A stretch of 64,000 nt of DNA from Cytophagaceae bacterium (lineage in GTDB: Bacteria > Bacteroidota > Bacteroidia > Cytophagales > JAIYAX01): NCBI GenBank assembly GCA_027488815.1, contig JAIYAX010000012.1, positions 467,379 through 531,378 on the forward strand, in the 5' to 3' direction. The notes beneath the pieces were generated by a model. The model saw only the letters and a list, made by a program, of their open reading frames with translations, ran no database searches and was not told where the DNA came from. Below are positions 8,972-17,716 of this stretch, in pieces (within the stretch, counting starts at the first letter, position 1; the number at the start of each line of letters is the position of its first letter). Position numbers and translations under genes: made by a program.

Positions 8972-9307
8972 TTAGAAAGTGCCTTTGCGCTTAAACAGGT
9001 AGTAAGCTCCCAGACCCACGATCAGCAAATAAAGACTAAGAGAGGGTTTATAAAAAAAGAGCCAGGCGGTACAGCCCAATAATGCGATGAGCATCAGTTG
9101 AGAAAGACCTATATTTCTTTTGGATACTTTGCGGTTGTCTTTAAATGCTGAACGAATGCGATCCTCTCTACCGATTTGCGTACCTTCACCCTCAGCACTC
9201 AGACGTTCCATTCGTTTTTGACGTTCCTCTTTTTCCGGGTCGTAAAACCTGGGTTCGTATTGAAAAGTTTTGTGACGGGAAGTTTTAAAAAGAGAAAATC
9301 TTAACAT
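8972..9307 (-). CDS. Small two-helix membrane protein upstream of mutL
   Basis: Unrecognised function. I start it at the ATG at 9307 (MLRFSLFKTSRHKTFQYEPR), giving 111 residues; an extension of 20 codons upstream would run into the divergent GH3 gene. Residues 1-60 are strongly basic and charged (EKEERQKRMERLS), then two hydrophobic helices (about 72-88 and 92-108) end in KRKGTF. This fits a protein anchored by a C-terminal hairpin with a charged cytosolic head. As I recall, similar small proteins next to mutL in Bacteroidota are sometimes labelled riboflavin synthase subunit beta; nothing in the sequence supports an enzyme. It is the first gene of the mutL-rhomboid run. Confidence 0.75.
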   Translation of the reverse strand: MLRFSLFKTSRHKTFQYEPRFYDPEKEERQKRMERLSAEGEGTQIGREDRIRSAFKDNRKVSKRNIGLSQLMLIALLGCTAWLFFYKPSLSLYLLIVGLGAYYLFKRKGTF

Positions 9308-9366
9308 TGAAACAATTTCTTCTGTATCGCCTGTTTTGTTGCTTTGCCTTGGGAAACAACGCCCCA

Positions 9367-12300
9367 ATGTTCGTAAAAGTTTTTCAGTTGAGTCATTCTG
9401 TTTTCGCCCTGCGCTTTGTCACTGCGCTTTGCTGCCTTTCGGTTAGCCTCTGCACATTAGCCGGGTCAGACACTCCTCCTTATTCCTCAAAAATCGGGCA
9501 GAAAGATGCCAAGGCTCAGGCATGGGTCAATGCCATGATGAAAAGCCTGTCAGGCGATGAAATGATCGGACAACTTTTCATGGTCTCTGCCTATTCCAAT
9601 CGAGATGACAGCCATCGGGACATGCTCATCACGCTGATCAGAGAGTTTCACATTGGCGGGTTAATTTTTTTTCAGGGAAGCCCCTATAAACAGGCGGTTC
9701 TGAGCAACCGATGTCAGGAAGTGTCAAAAGTACCCTTGCTGATCGGCATGGACGCAGAGTGGGGACTTGCCATGCGGCTGGATAGTGTGGCAGCCTTCCC
9801 AAGACAATTGACCGTGGCAGCCTCCTGCCGTGCAGACCTGGTCTATCAAATGGCCCGCAAAATCGGGCAAGAATGCAGGAGAATGGGGGTTCATGTGAAT
9901 TTTGCCCCTGTTGTAGATGTGAACAGCAACCCTACCAACCCGGTGATTGGCAGCCGCTCCTTTGGAGAAGAGGTGGATCGGGTAAGTGAAATGGGCATTG
10001 CTTATATGAAAGGGCTACATGAAGAGGGAGTGCTTGCCAATGCAAAGCATTTTCCAGGGCATGGTGACACAGATACCGACTCCCATTACGCCTTGCCCAA
10101 GGTGAACCGGTCAAAAGAAGCCATTTATTCCGTCGAACTGGAGCCATTCCGGCAATTGCAAAAGGAGGGCCTGGCCTCTGTGATGGTGGCGCACCTCAGC
10201 ATCCCATCACTTGACTCAACGATGGATTTGCCAAGCACACTTTCAAAACCCATCGTTACCGGATTGCTAAAGGATAGCCTTGGTTTTCAGGGTTTGATAT
10301 TTACTGATGCGCTCAACATGAAAGCGGTCACTACCTGGTACCGCAAAGGGGATCGGGAGTTGATGGCGTTGCTTGCAGGTAATGACGTCTTGCTTTTTCC
10401 GGAAGACGTGCCGGCAGCCTTTTACCGGATCAAACAAGCCTTACAGGATGGCGAGCTCGATTGGCAGCGAGTAGAGTATAGTGTGAGAAAAATTCTTTTG
10501 GCAAAATATCAGGCTGGGCTCGATGCCTACCTGCCGGTGGAAACGGATAACCTTACTGAGGATCTTAACTCGGTTGAAAAGCAACAACTCATTTTTGAAT
10601 TATATCAATCATCCATCGTGATGCTGAACAACAAGAAACGTCTCATTCCCTTCCGTCAGCCGGATATGGGCAGTATGGCCGTTTTGAGCATTAACGACTC
10701 AGCCGATGGGCTATTTGCCAAAACATGCAGCAACTACCGAAAGGTAGATAGGTTTGCTATCAACATTCGCTCCATTAGTTGGGCAATATCAGATAGCCTG
10801 TTTGAGCAGCTTCGGCACTATCATACAGTCACTGTTGGTCTTCATGAAATCAACAACCGGCCCCGCAGCAACTATGGCTACACGGAGCCTATGCTTAGCT
10901 TGCTCAATCGGCTAGACAGTTCTGGCAGATTGGTGGTGGTTCTTTTGGGAGTTAGTTATGCAGCCGGTCCACTGGCCAATCTGAGCACAATTGTTTGCCT
11001 GAATCAAGACAATGAATTTACCAGAAGTCTAGGGGCATCAGCCATTTTTGGAGCAGTAGGCAGTTCTGGAGTACTGCCTGTCACAGCAGGCACTTTGCCA
11101 TTGGGGTTGAGCCATTTAAGTCCAAAATTAGGCAGACTACGTTATGGAATGCCTGGTTGGTTGGGCATTGATGAGCAAAAGCTAGATAGCATCGACAAGA
11201 TCATGGATCAAGCTCTTGGAAGCGGGGCTACGCCGGGTGCTCAGGTGCTTATTGCAAAATCAGGCATGGTGATCTGGAACAAAGCATACGGTCGATTACA
11301 GTACAATGATAGCATTCAGGTCAACCGGGAGAGCATTTACGATCTGGCCTCCATTACAAAAGTCGCCTCTACCGCTCAGGCCATGATGTGGCTGAGCGAC
11401 AGGGGAATGATCGATGTACGCAAAAAACTTAGTTATTACCTTCCTGAACTTTCAGGAACTGATAAAGGTGATATTCGCCTTGAAGACCTTATGCTTCATC
11501 AGGCCGGACTTAAACCTTATGTCCACTTTTACGAACGAACCTTGATGCAAGGGAGGCTTGACACAGCCTGGTACGATATTATCTATTCTGAGCAGTATCC
11601 ATTGCAAGTCTCTGAACAACTATTCGCTAAGAAGCTTTTACAGGATAGTCTGTATAACTGGGTGATCCAAACTCCTTTGGAAACAAAGCCAGAAGGAGAG
11701 AAGAAGCATGCCTATAAGTATTCAGATTTGGGATTTTATTTCCTGCAACGAATCATTGAGAAGAAAACGGGAATGGCTCTGGACGCATTTATGGAAGAGG
11801 TTTTTTATGCTCCTTTAGGTGCCTACCGAATGGGCTACAGGCCACTGGATTGGGCAGATACACTCAATGTGGCACCTACAGAACTTGATTTGAAATTCCG
11901 GAATAGCCTTGTAAAAGCAACAGTACACGATCCCGGGGCTGCCATGTCCGGTGGGGTAGCGGGGCATGCAGGTCTTTTCTCCAATGCGAACGATTTGGCA
12001 AAGCTGATGCAGATGAATTTACAAAAAGGGTATTACGGAGGAAGCTATTACTTCTATAAGCCGGAAACTTTGGAACGCTTTAGTACTACTCATGTCAAAG
12101 GAAACCGAAGGGGGTACTTATGGGATAAGCCTGATCGTGAAAATACCAATGGTCCAACCTCCAATCTGGCATCAGATGCATGTTATGGTCATACAGGATT
12201 TACCGGTACAGCGGTTTGGGTCGACCCGAAGTATGAGTTGATTTACATCTTTTTGTCCAACCGGGTTAATCCTGCTGTCAACCCTTCTTTGATTCAGCAA

Positions 12301-12372
12301 AACATTCGTACCCGAATTCAGGATGTTATCTATAGAGCAGTCATGTCTACCGAAACTAAATCTTCAGATTGA
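9367..12372 (+). CDS. Exported GH3 beta-N-acetylhexosaminidase-like enzyme fused to a serine hydrolase
   Basis: From the ATG at 9367 it has 1001 residues and an N-terminal signal sequence (hydrophobic core FALRFVTALCCLSVSLC). Residues about 35-400 are a glycoside hydrolase family 3 domain of the NagZ type: KHFPGHGDTDTDSH (227-240) supplies the Asp-His acid/base loop, and Asp314 in FTDALNM is the expected nucleophile. Residues 400-610 resemble the second GH3 domain. Residues about 620-1001 form a class-C beta-lactamase/serine hydrolase domain with SITK (662-665), YSD (785-787) and HTG (942-944). The pairing suggests trimming of peptidoglycan or its fragments outside the inner membrane, with glycan and peptide or ester bonds cut by one protein. 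A TTG at 9307 could extend it by 20 residues. It is coupled to bshA. Confidence 0.9.
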   Translation: MFVKVFQLSHSVFALRFVTALCCLSVSLCTLAGSDTPPYSSKIGQKDAKAQAWVNAMMKSLSGDEMIGQLFMVSAYSNRDDSHRDMLITLIREFHIGGLIFFQGSPYKQAVLSNRCQEVSKVPLLIGMDAEWGLAMRLDSVAAFPRQLTVAASCRADLVYQMARKIGQECRRMGVHVNFAPVVDVNSNPTNPVIGSRSFGEEVDRVSEMGIAYMKGLHEEGVLANAKHFPGHGDTDTDSHYALPKVNRSKEAIYSVELEPFRQLQKEGLASVMVAHLSIPSLDSTMDLPSTLSKPIVTGLLKDSLGFQGLIFTDALNMKAVTTWYRKGDRELMALLAGNDVLLFPEDVPAAFYRIKQALQDGELDWQRVEYSVRKILLAKYQAGLDAYLPVETDNLTEDLNSVEKQQLIFELYQSSIVMLNNKKRLIPFRQPDMGSMAVLSINDSADGLFAKTCSNYRKVDRFAINIRSISWAISDSLFEQLRHYHTVTVGLHEINNRPRSNYGYTEPMLSLLNRLDSSGRLVVVLLGVSYAAGPLANLSTIVCLNQDNEFTRSLGASAIFGAVGSSGVLPVTAGTLPLGLSHLSPKLGRLRYGMPGWLGIDEQKLDSIDKIMDQALGSGATPGAQVLIAKSGMVIWNKAYGRLQYNDSIQVNRESIYDLASITKVASTAQAMMWLSDRGMIDVRKKLSYYLPELSGTDKGDIRLEDLMLHQAGLKPYVHFYERTLMQGRLDTAWYDIIYSEQYPLQVSEQLFAKKLLQDSLYNWVIQTPLETKPEGEKKHAYKYSDLGFYFLQRIIEKKTGMALDAFMEEVFYAPLGAYRMGYRPLDWADTLNVAPTELDLKFRNSLVKATVHDPGAAMSGGVAGHAGLFSNANDLAKLMQMNLQKGYYGGSYYFYKPETLERFSTTHVKGNRRGYLWDKPDRENTNGPTSNLASDACYGHTGFTGTAVWVDPKYELIYIFLSNRVNPAVNPSLIQQNIRTRIQDVIYRAVMSTETKSSD

Positions 12373-13508
12373 TGAGAATAGGAATTGTATGTTATCCGAC
12401 GTTTGGCGGAAGCGGGGTAGTAGCCACTGAGTTGGGAAAAGCACTTGCCAAAAAAGGGCATGAGATTCATTTTATCACCTATACTCAACCTGTCAGGCTT
12501 GATTTTTTTCATGAGCGGGTTTTTTATCATGAAGTAAGCATTTCTTCTTATCCACTCTTTCAGTTTCAGCCTTATGAGTTAGCCCTTGCGGGTAAAATTG
12601 TAAATGTGGTAAAGTATGAAAAGCTTGATCTTTTGCATGTGCATTATGCAATCCCTCACGCTTCGGCAGCCTATATGGCCCGACAGATTTTGCTCACCGA
12701 AGGGATCTACCTGCCTGTAGTGACCACCTTGCACGGCACAGATATTACTCTGGTAGGCAAGGATCCATCTTTTGAGCCTGTGGTGACATTTTCCATCAAC
12801 CAGTCGGATGGCGTTACCGCTGTATCGGCTGACCTACGAAAAGATACACTTCAACTGTTTAACATCAATCGTGAAATAGAAGTCATTCCTAACTTCATCG
12901 ACCTGGAACGCTTTCGTAAGCGTAAGATGGATCATTTCAAGAAAGCCATTTGTCCAAACAATGAAAAATTACTGGTGCACACCTCCAATTTCAGGAAGGT
13001 AAAAAGGGTTCAGGATGTTATTCTCATTTTTGACCGTATCAGGCACAGGATCCCCAGCAAACTGCTTTTGGTGGGAGATGGCCCAGAGAGGGTAAACATG
13101 GAGAAGCTATGCCGTGATTTGGGTAGTTGCAATGATGTTCGGTTCCTCGGAAAGCTTGACGCAGTAGAAGATGTGCTCAGTGTGTGTGACCTGTTTTTGA
13201 TGCCTTCTGAGAAGGAAAGTTTTGGTCTCGCCGCTTTGGAAGCCATGGCCTGCGAAGTGCCTGTGGTATCCACCAATACTGGAGGGTTGCCGGAGTTGAA
13301 CATTCATGGAGTGACAGGCTTTATGAGCGAGGTAGGGGATATTGACAGCATGGTAGCTCAGAGTCTTGAAGTGCTGGAAGATGCCAACTTACCCAGGTTC
13401 AAGGCCAATGCACTCAAAAGGGCCCAGGAGTTTGACATTGAGTTTATATTGCCTCAATATGAGCAGTACTACGAGCGTATACTCCAGCAAAAAATGGCTG
13501 AAAAATAG
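12372..13508 (+). CDS. bshA: N-acetyl-alpha-D-glucosaminyl L-malate synthase BshA
   Basis: First step of bacillithiol synthesis: transfers GlcNAc from UDP-GlcNAc to L-malate. It is a 378-residue GT4-family protein. The N-terminal MRIGIVCYPTFGGSGVVATE is highly characteristic of BshA, as are FFHERVFYHEVSISSYPLF (about 47-65) and HVHYAIPHA. The retaining-GT4 Glu pair is seen as ESFGLAALE (Glu282 and Glu290). The start ATG (12372-12374) shares its A with the TGA stop of the GH3 fusion, so the two are translationally coupled. Bacillithiol is the main low-molecular-weight thiol in many Bacteroidota; bshB and bshC are not in the window. Confidence 0.96.
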   Translation: MRIGIVCYPTFGGSGVVATELGKALAKKGHEIHFITYTQPVRLDFFHERVFYHEVSISSYPLFQFQPYELALAGKIVNVVKYEKLDLLHVHYAIPHASAAYMARQILLTEGIYLPVVTTLHGTDITLVGKDPSFEPVVTFSINQSDGVTAVSADLRKDTLQLFNINREIEVIPNFIDLERFRKRKMDHFKKAICPNNEKLLVHTSNFRKVKRVQDVILIFDRIRHRIPSKLLLVGDGPERVNMEKLCRDLGSCNDVRFLGKLDAVEDVLSVCDLFLMPSEKESFGLAALEAMACEVPVVSTNTGGLPELNIHGVTGFMSEVGDIDSMVAQSLEVLEDANLPRFKANALKRAQEFDIEFILPQYEQYYERILQQKMAEK

Positions 13509-13530
13509 TGGGCACGCCGAAGGCGTGCCC
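13501..13530 (-). terminator. Rho-independent terminator with UUCG loop
   Basis: A perfect 9-base-pair stem (13510-13518 with 13522-13530) closes a UUCG-type loop when read on the minus strand and is followed by ACTATTTTT. It lies downstream of the prohibitin-like gene and directly after the bshA stop, between convergent genes. The plus strand has no T run, so termination is expected mainly on the minus strand. Confidence 0.7.
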
Positions 13531-13536
13531 AACAAA

Positions 13537-13558
13537 TCCCTGATCTATCCCTGATCTA
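13537..13558. repeat. Perfect tandem duplication of an 11-mer
   Basis: TCCCTGATCTA occurs twice head to tail (13537-13547 and 13548-13558). The second copy contains the stop codon of the minus-strand prohibitin-like gene, so the duplication lies at the very end of that gene. Probably replication slippage. Confidence 0.8.
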
Positions 13559-14341
13559 CTCCTCATCCTGCATGATGAAAGGCATATTGCCATTGGTGAT
13601 GATCACTTTTGAGTTTTGCGATTTAGATAGCTCACGCATTGCCTCGATACCTTTGTAGCGAATTAAAATCTCATTCAGGTTTTCATTGATGATCTTTTGA
13701 GCAGTGTTGATCCCCTGTGCCTCGATGATTTTACGCTCTGCCTCTTTACGCTCCTTTTGCAAGACATATTCCATTCTCTGGGCTTCTTGCTCAGCCTGCA
13801 TTTTTTGCTCAATCGACTGGTATAGCCCATCCGGTAAGCGGATGCTCTTTAGCAAAATCGCCTCTACCACAAGTCCACGATCACCTAGTAATTCCGTCAT
13901 GATTTTTGCGATATCCCTACCGATTTCATCCCGCTGAGCGGTATGCAGGTCTTTTGCATCGTGTCGTGCGGTCACATTTGCAGCGGCGGACCTTAGTACG
14001 TTGCGTATCACTTCTTCCCCCTCGTCCACACCCAAAGTCTCTACGATTTTAACTGCCGACTCAGGCCTGATATGAAACAAAACAGAAAATTCAGCCTGCA
14101 CATTAAGTCCTTCTCTGCTGGGTAAAGACTCCAGTGTGACCGGCAGGTTAATGGTACGAACCGGTACCTTGATGACCCTTGTGAGAAAGGGATTTATCAG
14201 GTAGGAGCCTGAAGGCAACTCTTTTGGTTTTAATTTTCCAAGGGTTCTTTTCACTCCGACCTCGCCTTGGCGCACCACTTTGATACAGCTACTGGCGGAA
14301 AATCCGATCATGGCTGCGGTTATGAATACAATTGTTCTCAT
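13556..14341 (-). CDS. Prohibitin-like SPFH/band-7 membrane protein
   Basis: A 261-residue protein starting at the ATG at 14341. It opens with a hydrophobic segment (RTIVFITAAMIGFSASSC, 2-19) that could be a membrane anchor or, less certainly, a lipoprotein signal with Cys19. The SPFH domain follows (about 22-190, beginning VVRQGEVGVKRTLGKL), then a charged coiled coil (about 165-215, rich in QAEQEAQRMEYVLQKERKE). SPFH proteins form large rings or microdomains that control membrane proteases and envelope quality. Protein partners are not evident from the neighbours. A longer start 12 codons upstream lacks a sensible signal. A strong hairpin terminator follows. Confidence 0.85.
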   Translation of the reverse strand: MRTIVFITAAMIGFSASSCIKVVRQGEVGVKRTLGKLKPKELPSGSYLINPFLTRVIKVPVRTINLPVTLESLPSREGLNVQAEFSVLFHIRPESAVKIVETLGVDEGEEVIRNVLRSAAANVTARHDAKDLHTAQRDEIGRDIAKIMTELLGDRGLVVEAILLKSIRLPDGLYQSIEQKMQAEQEAQRMEYVLQKERKEAERKIIEAQGINTAQKIINENLNEILIRYKGIEAMRELSKSQNSKVIITNGNMPFIMQDEE

Positions 14342-14425
14342 CGTTTTTGGGTTTTCAATTTGACTATTCAATCCCAATGCCAGAGCGAACGAAAAAGAGG
14401 GATATAGGATATTTTTTTGTTCTTT

Positions 14426-14998
14426 TTAGGAAAAGAATTTTTTGAGGCGGATGTATCCTTCTACTTCAGGGGTTACCAGGTAACGAATGCTTCTTTGATG
14501 TTGGATAGCCTCCCGAATAAAAGTTGCTGAGATATCGAGTAATGGAGCTAGTACCCAGCGTACAGAGGGGTGTTTCTCCAGACTTGCCGGACCAGCCTCC
14601 GGCCGGGGATAAACATAGAGTTGGTGGTGTTGCAATAGGGTCTCAGCGTTTTTCCAGCGGGGAAAGCTTTCCAAATTGTCGGCACCGATGATCAGCACAA
14701 ATTCATTTGCCGGATACTTATCATGAAGCCAGGCAAGGGTGTCAGCTGTGTAACTTGGCCTCGGCATTCGCAACTCTATATCGCAAGCCTTAAATCCGGG
14801 ATTATCATTAATGGACAGCTCCACCATGTGGAATCGGTCATGCTCATGGAGCAGGTTCTGGCTTTTCTTGAATGGGTTTTGAGGACTTACGACAAACCAA
14901 ACCTGATCGAGATCAGTGGAGTCAAGCATGGTTTGGGCAATGATCAGATGGCCCACATGTATCGGGTTGAATGACCCGAAAAACAAGCCTACCTTCAT
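14426..14998 (-). CDS. nadD: Nicotinate-nucleotide adenylyltransferase
   Basis: Adenylates nicotinate mononucleotide to deamido-NAD in NAD synthesis. The 190-residue protein has the nucleotidyltransferase signature [10 protein letters not shown] (8-17, His14 and His17) and the C-terminal ISATFIRE (156-163, the ISxTxIR motif). Length and spacing are normal for NadD. Its ATG overlaps the gmk stop by four bases, so it is translationally coupled as the last gene of a sigma factor, anti-sigma, gmk, nadD operon. Confidence 0.96.
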   Translation of the reverse strand: MKVGLFFGSFNPIHVGHLIIAQTMLDSTDLDQVWFVVSPQNPFKKSQNLLHEHDRFHMVELSINDNPGFKACDIELRMPRPSYTADTLAWLHDKYPANEFVLIIGADNLESFPRWKNAETLLQHHQLYVYPRPEAGPASLEKHPSVRWVLAPLLDISATFIREAIQHQRSIRYLVTPEVEGYIRLKKFFS

Positions 14999-15570
14999 TT
15001 TGTCTCTGATTCTATAAATCGATCAATGATCAGTTTTGCCTCAACCAGTGTCAGTTCGAGGACTTCATTGATAAGGATCACATCAAACTGATCAGCAAAA
15101 CTCATTTCATAAGTTGCTTTAGCTAGCCTTTTGGCAATACTTTCTTCCGAATCGGTCTCTCTTTTGGATAGCCGGCTTTTGAGTACTTCGATATCGGTCA
15201 CCTTTACAAAAACCGCCAGGGCTTTTGGCCCGAATTCTTTTTTGATGCTCAAGCCTCCCTTTACGTCAACATCAAACAAGATCACTTTGTCTTCTGACCA
15301 CAGCCGCTCAATTTCAGATTTCAAGGTGCCGTAGTAATACCCCGGATAAACCTCTTCCCACTCTACAAAATCACCTTTCGCTACCCTCGCTTCAAACTCA
15401 GCTACGGATAAAAAGTAATAGTCTTTACCATGTATTTCATTTCCCCTGGGAGAGCGGGTGCAGGCTGAAATAGAAAAGCCAAATCGAGGGTCGGTCTTGA
15501 GTAAGGTGCGTACTATAGTCGTCTTGCCTGAGCCAGAGGGGGCTGAGAAGATGACTAGACGACCGGACAT
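14995..15570 (-). CDS. gmk: Guanylate kinase
   Basis: Phosphorylates GMP to GDP with ATP. The 191-residue protein begins with the P-loop [10 protein letters not shown] (9-18), followed by the GMP-binding segment [20 protein letters not shown] (34-53) and the lid region with RLSKRETDS. All normal catalytic features are present. It starts directly after the anti-sigma-like gene stop with no gap and overlaps nadD by four bases. Housekeeping nucleotide and NAD genes being locked behind an ECF sigma factor is the notable point. Confidence 0.97.
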   Translation of the reverse strand: MSGRLVIFSAPSGSGKTTIVRTLLKTDPRFGFSISACTRSPRGNEIHGKDYYFLSVAEFEARVAKGDFVEWEEVYPGYYYGTLKSEIERLWSEDKVILFDVDVKGGLSIKKEFGPKALAVFVKVTDIEVLKSRLSKRETDSEESIAKRLAKATYEMSFADQFDVILINEVLELTLVEAKLIIDRFIESETK

Positions 15571-15843
15571 TCAGGTAGATTTACGGATCAGTTCAGAAAT
15601 ATGCTGTTTTAAGCTTTCTGGTGGGTCAATATAGAGAATATTATGTTGTACCAAGCCTTTCAAAGCACTTAGGTCTTCAAAATGTTGCCTGCAAGGCTTA
15701 CAATACTGACCGATTTGGTCATAAAATTCATAGGCTGAGGGTGCAGCTGTTCCATCCACCATTAGCTGATGCTCCTCCTTACAAGTGCTGATCCTTTCGC
15801 AGTAATCGGTATTGTTTATTTTTGAAGGAAGCGTACTATTCAT
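15571..15843 (-). CDS. Anti-sigma-factor-like zinc-finger protein
   Basis: A 90-residue protein; the ATG at 15843 overlaps the sigma-factor stop by eight bases, the usual arrangement of an ECF sigma with its anti-sigma. It carries Cys15, Cys21, His25 and a CKPC motif (48-51) followed by His54. Spacing resembles zinc-binding anti-sigma (ZAS) domains, but the His of the standard Hx3CxxC is replaced (residue 44 is Ile). There is no transmembrane segment, so it would be a soluble regulator binding the sigma factor in the cytosol. Function is inferred from position and Cys pattern rather than from strong sequence identity. Confidence 0.7.
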   Translation of the reverse strand: MNSTLPSKINNTDYCERISTCKEEHQLMVDGTAAPSAYEFYDQIGQYCKPCRQHFEDLSALKGLVQHNILYIDPPESLKQHISELIRKST

Positions 15844-16441
15844 GGCTTTGATCAATTTGAATAGTTCCAAATCCTTGTGTGCGGGCATACTCCAACAGCA
15901 TGTCTTTCAGTAAATTACGGGCACGATGTAGCCTTGAACGCACCGTTCCTATTGGAATATCAAGGATCTTTGACATCTCTTCGTAGGTGAATTGTTCAAG
16001 ATCGCATAGAATGATCGCTGTTCGGAAATCCACGGGTAAGGCATTTAGGGCGTTGGCTACTTCATCTCCCAGTTTATCCTGCATCAGGTCTAGACGCAAG
16101 TCACTGTTTACTTTGTGTTCTGCTTCTTCAGAATTGTAAAAACTTTCAAGCTCATTGTAGTCCACCTTACCAGGCTCCTTGGATTTTTTCCGGAAGTCAT
16201 TGATGAAGGTGTTTTTCATTATCCTGAACATCCATGCTTTAGCATTGGTTCCTTCTGAATAGGAAGAAAAGAAACGATAGGCTTTCAGGTAGCTCTCCTG
16301 AACCAGATCATTGGCCTCATCTTCGTCCTGAGTGAGCTTTAGAGCGAAGTTGTAAAGCGGCTTCATCAAGGGCATAAACTCCTTGAGGAAGGCTTCGTCT
16401 TTTTGTATTTTTTGCTGGTTTTTTCCGATGCCTGAACTCAT
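15836..16441 (-). CDS. ECF-type RNA polymerase sigma factor
   Basis: A 201-residue sigma-70 family protein of the ECF group. Region 2 is at about 27-92 (LTQDEDEANDLVQESYLKA, then AKAWMFRIMKNTFINDF). Region 4 is at about 133-185 (ALNALPVDFRTAIIL, FTYEEMSKILDIPIGTVRSR), whose helix-turn-helix reads the -35 element. Regions 1 and 3 are absent, as expected. A cotranscribed anti-sigma-like gene follows. The signal it answers is unknown. About 70 bases separate it from the next gene upstream, and no TAnnTTTG box is present, consistent with recognition by another sigma or by itself. Confidence 0.93.
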   Translation of the reverse strand: MSSGIGKNQQKIQKDEAFLKEFMPLMKPLYNFALKLTQDEDEANDLVQESYLKAYRFFSSYSEGTNAKAWMFRIMKNTFINDFRKKSKEPGKVDYNELESFYNSEEAEHKVNSDLRLDLMQDKLGDEVANALNALPVDFRTAIILCDLEQFTYEEMSKILDIPIGTVRSRLHRARNLLKDMLLEYARTQGFGTIQIDQSHE

Positions 16442-16513
16442 CTTAGCTTAGCGGGCGGCGCACATTGTTAGGATAACCTCCCTGATTAAGAATTGTTACA
16501 GGCAATTAAGTAA

Positions 16514-17716
16514 TTATTGAAAATCTGTGGAGAGACGATAAAGCAATATCCTCTTGTTGCCACCATCAACCACCATCACTACCCTGCGGAAATAGGCCAC
16601 AGCTCTGGGCTCAAAAAACTGATTAAGTGCGTTTCCCCTTCCGCCAAAAGAGGCGATGATATTTCTTGTTTCCTGAGAACCTGGAGGAGGAACTACCCCT
16701 TCTGCACCGGCGTTGGTGAACTGAAAGAGACTGTCTTTCTCTGAATCAACAACAAAAAGATAGTTAGTGCCATCGCCAGTGATCGCCAGCCCGGTAGGTT
16801 TAGCAAACCTCAGGGGGTCATACAAGAAACGAGTGGATTTTGTGGTGTCACCAACAGCAAGGGTACGCACGGAATAAAATGCATTGTCCTCCGTTTGGGT
16901 GTAGCCTATCAATTGGGTTCGAAGGGCAACCCCATCTCCTAGTGAAGTAACAAAAAAGTCTCTGGAAGTGCTGGGATTGACCCGCTGAGGAGGTTGAACA
17001 AATGTGACCAGACCAAAGGGCTTTTTGAAATAGTCCCTGATATTGCCAAACTCCTGCGAAAAGATCTCAATGTTTGATCGGTACCTGTCCTGATCATCAA
17101 ACAGGATCACCCCATCATCCGGCCCTCCAAACTGCGTGGTGGTGTTCACCGGCCCATTGCGTGTCACATAGTAAAAGTTATCCGCCAGCACGGCTATCTT
17201 GTTAAATACCACTTGCTCAAGCAGAGGCCCCTTGCTCAGATTAGCAGTTACATAAAAAGGATGGACAATAAGTTTTTTAATGGAAGCATAGGGTATCCCA
17301 TAATTGGTACCACTTTTCAGCCCGATGCGATAGATGGCATTCAGGCGGTAGGAAACACTGTTTACAACGGTATCCACTGTGCCGAGTACGAGCAGATCCA
17401 GCCTTAGGTCCTGAGCGATGGCTTTTGCTCCAGGAACATTGAGTCTTCCCAATTCCCTGAATCCTTGGTCATAACAGATCACCTGCTGGGCTCCTTTATC
17501 CACCACATAAAGCAGTTCATCAAAACCGGCCATTACATCCGTAGGATCCAGATACCCGGAAAGTACCGGCTGAATAGGAATATAAGCTACAGGACGCACC
17601 TCAAAAACAGGCACCCCAAGGAAGTCGGTTGTGATTTTCTTTCCAAAAAAGCCCTCGCATGAGCTCAAAAGCCAGGGGAGGAGGGCTATGCCCAGGAGTA
17701 TTTTGATTCTATTCAC
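16514..17716 (-). CDS. Lipoprotein with NHL/beta-propeller-like repeats
   Basis: I start it at the GTG at 17716, which overlaps the PorV/PorQ gene stop by eight bases and gives 400 residues with a lipoprotein signal (NRIKILLGIALLPWLLSSC, Cys about residue 20). A TTG at 17749 would add 11 residues. The mature protein shows repeats with the pattern of six- or seven-bladed propellers, for example ELLYVVDKGAQQVICYD and NYLFVVDSEKDSLFQF, and ends MVVDGGNKRILLYRLS, close to the NHL pattern. It is probably anchored to the outer membrane. It is the last gene of the TonB receptor cluster and may be a surface binding or accessory protein. Confidence 0.75.
   Translation of the reverse strand: MNRIKILLGIALLPWLLSSCEGFFGKKITTDFLGVPVFEVRPVAYIPIQPVLSGYLDPTDVMAGFDELLYVVDKGAQQVICYDQGFRELGRLNVPGAKAIAQDLRLDLLVLGTVDTVVNSVSYRLNAIYRIGLKSGTNYGIPYASIKKLIVHPFYVTANLSKGPLLEQVVFNKIAVLADNFYYVTRNGPVNTTTQFGGPDDGVILFDDQDRYRSNIEIFSQEFGNIRDYFKKPFGLVTFVQPPQRVNPSTSRDFFVTSLGDGVALRTQLIGYTQTEDNAFYSVRTLAVGDTTKSTRFLYDPLRFAKPTGLAITGDGTNYLFVVDSEKDSLFQFTNAGAEGVVPPPGSQETRNIIASFGGRGNALNQFFEPRAVAYFRRVVMVVDGGNKRILLYRLSTDFQ

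Noticed and set aside
8972..9307. Labelling the small protein as riboflavin synthase subunit beta
   Set aside because: It is a charged head plus two membrane helices with none of the lumazine synthase motifs.
9307..9366. TTG start at 9307 for the GH3 fusion
   Set aside because: It would overlap the start of the divergent small gene; the ATG at 9367 gives a better signal peptide and leaves room for promoters. The TTG remains possible.
13537..13558. Start of a CRISPR array
   Set aside because: Only two abutting 11-base copies without spacers. No cas genes or other repeat arrays were seen in the window.
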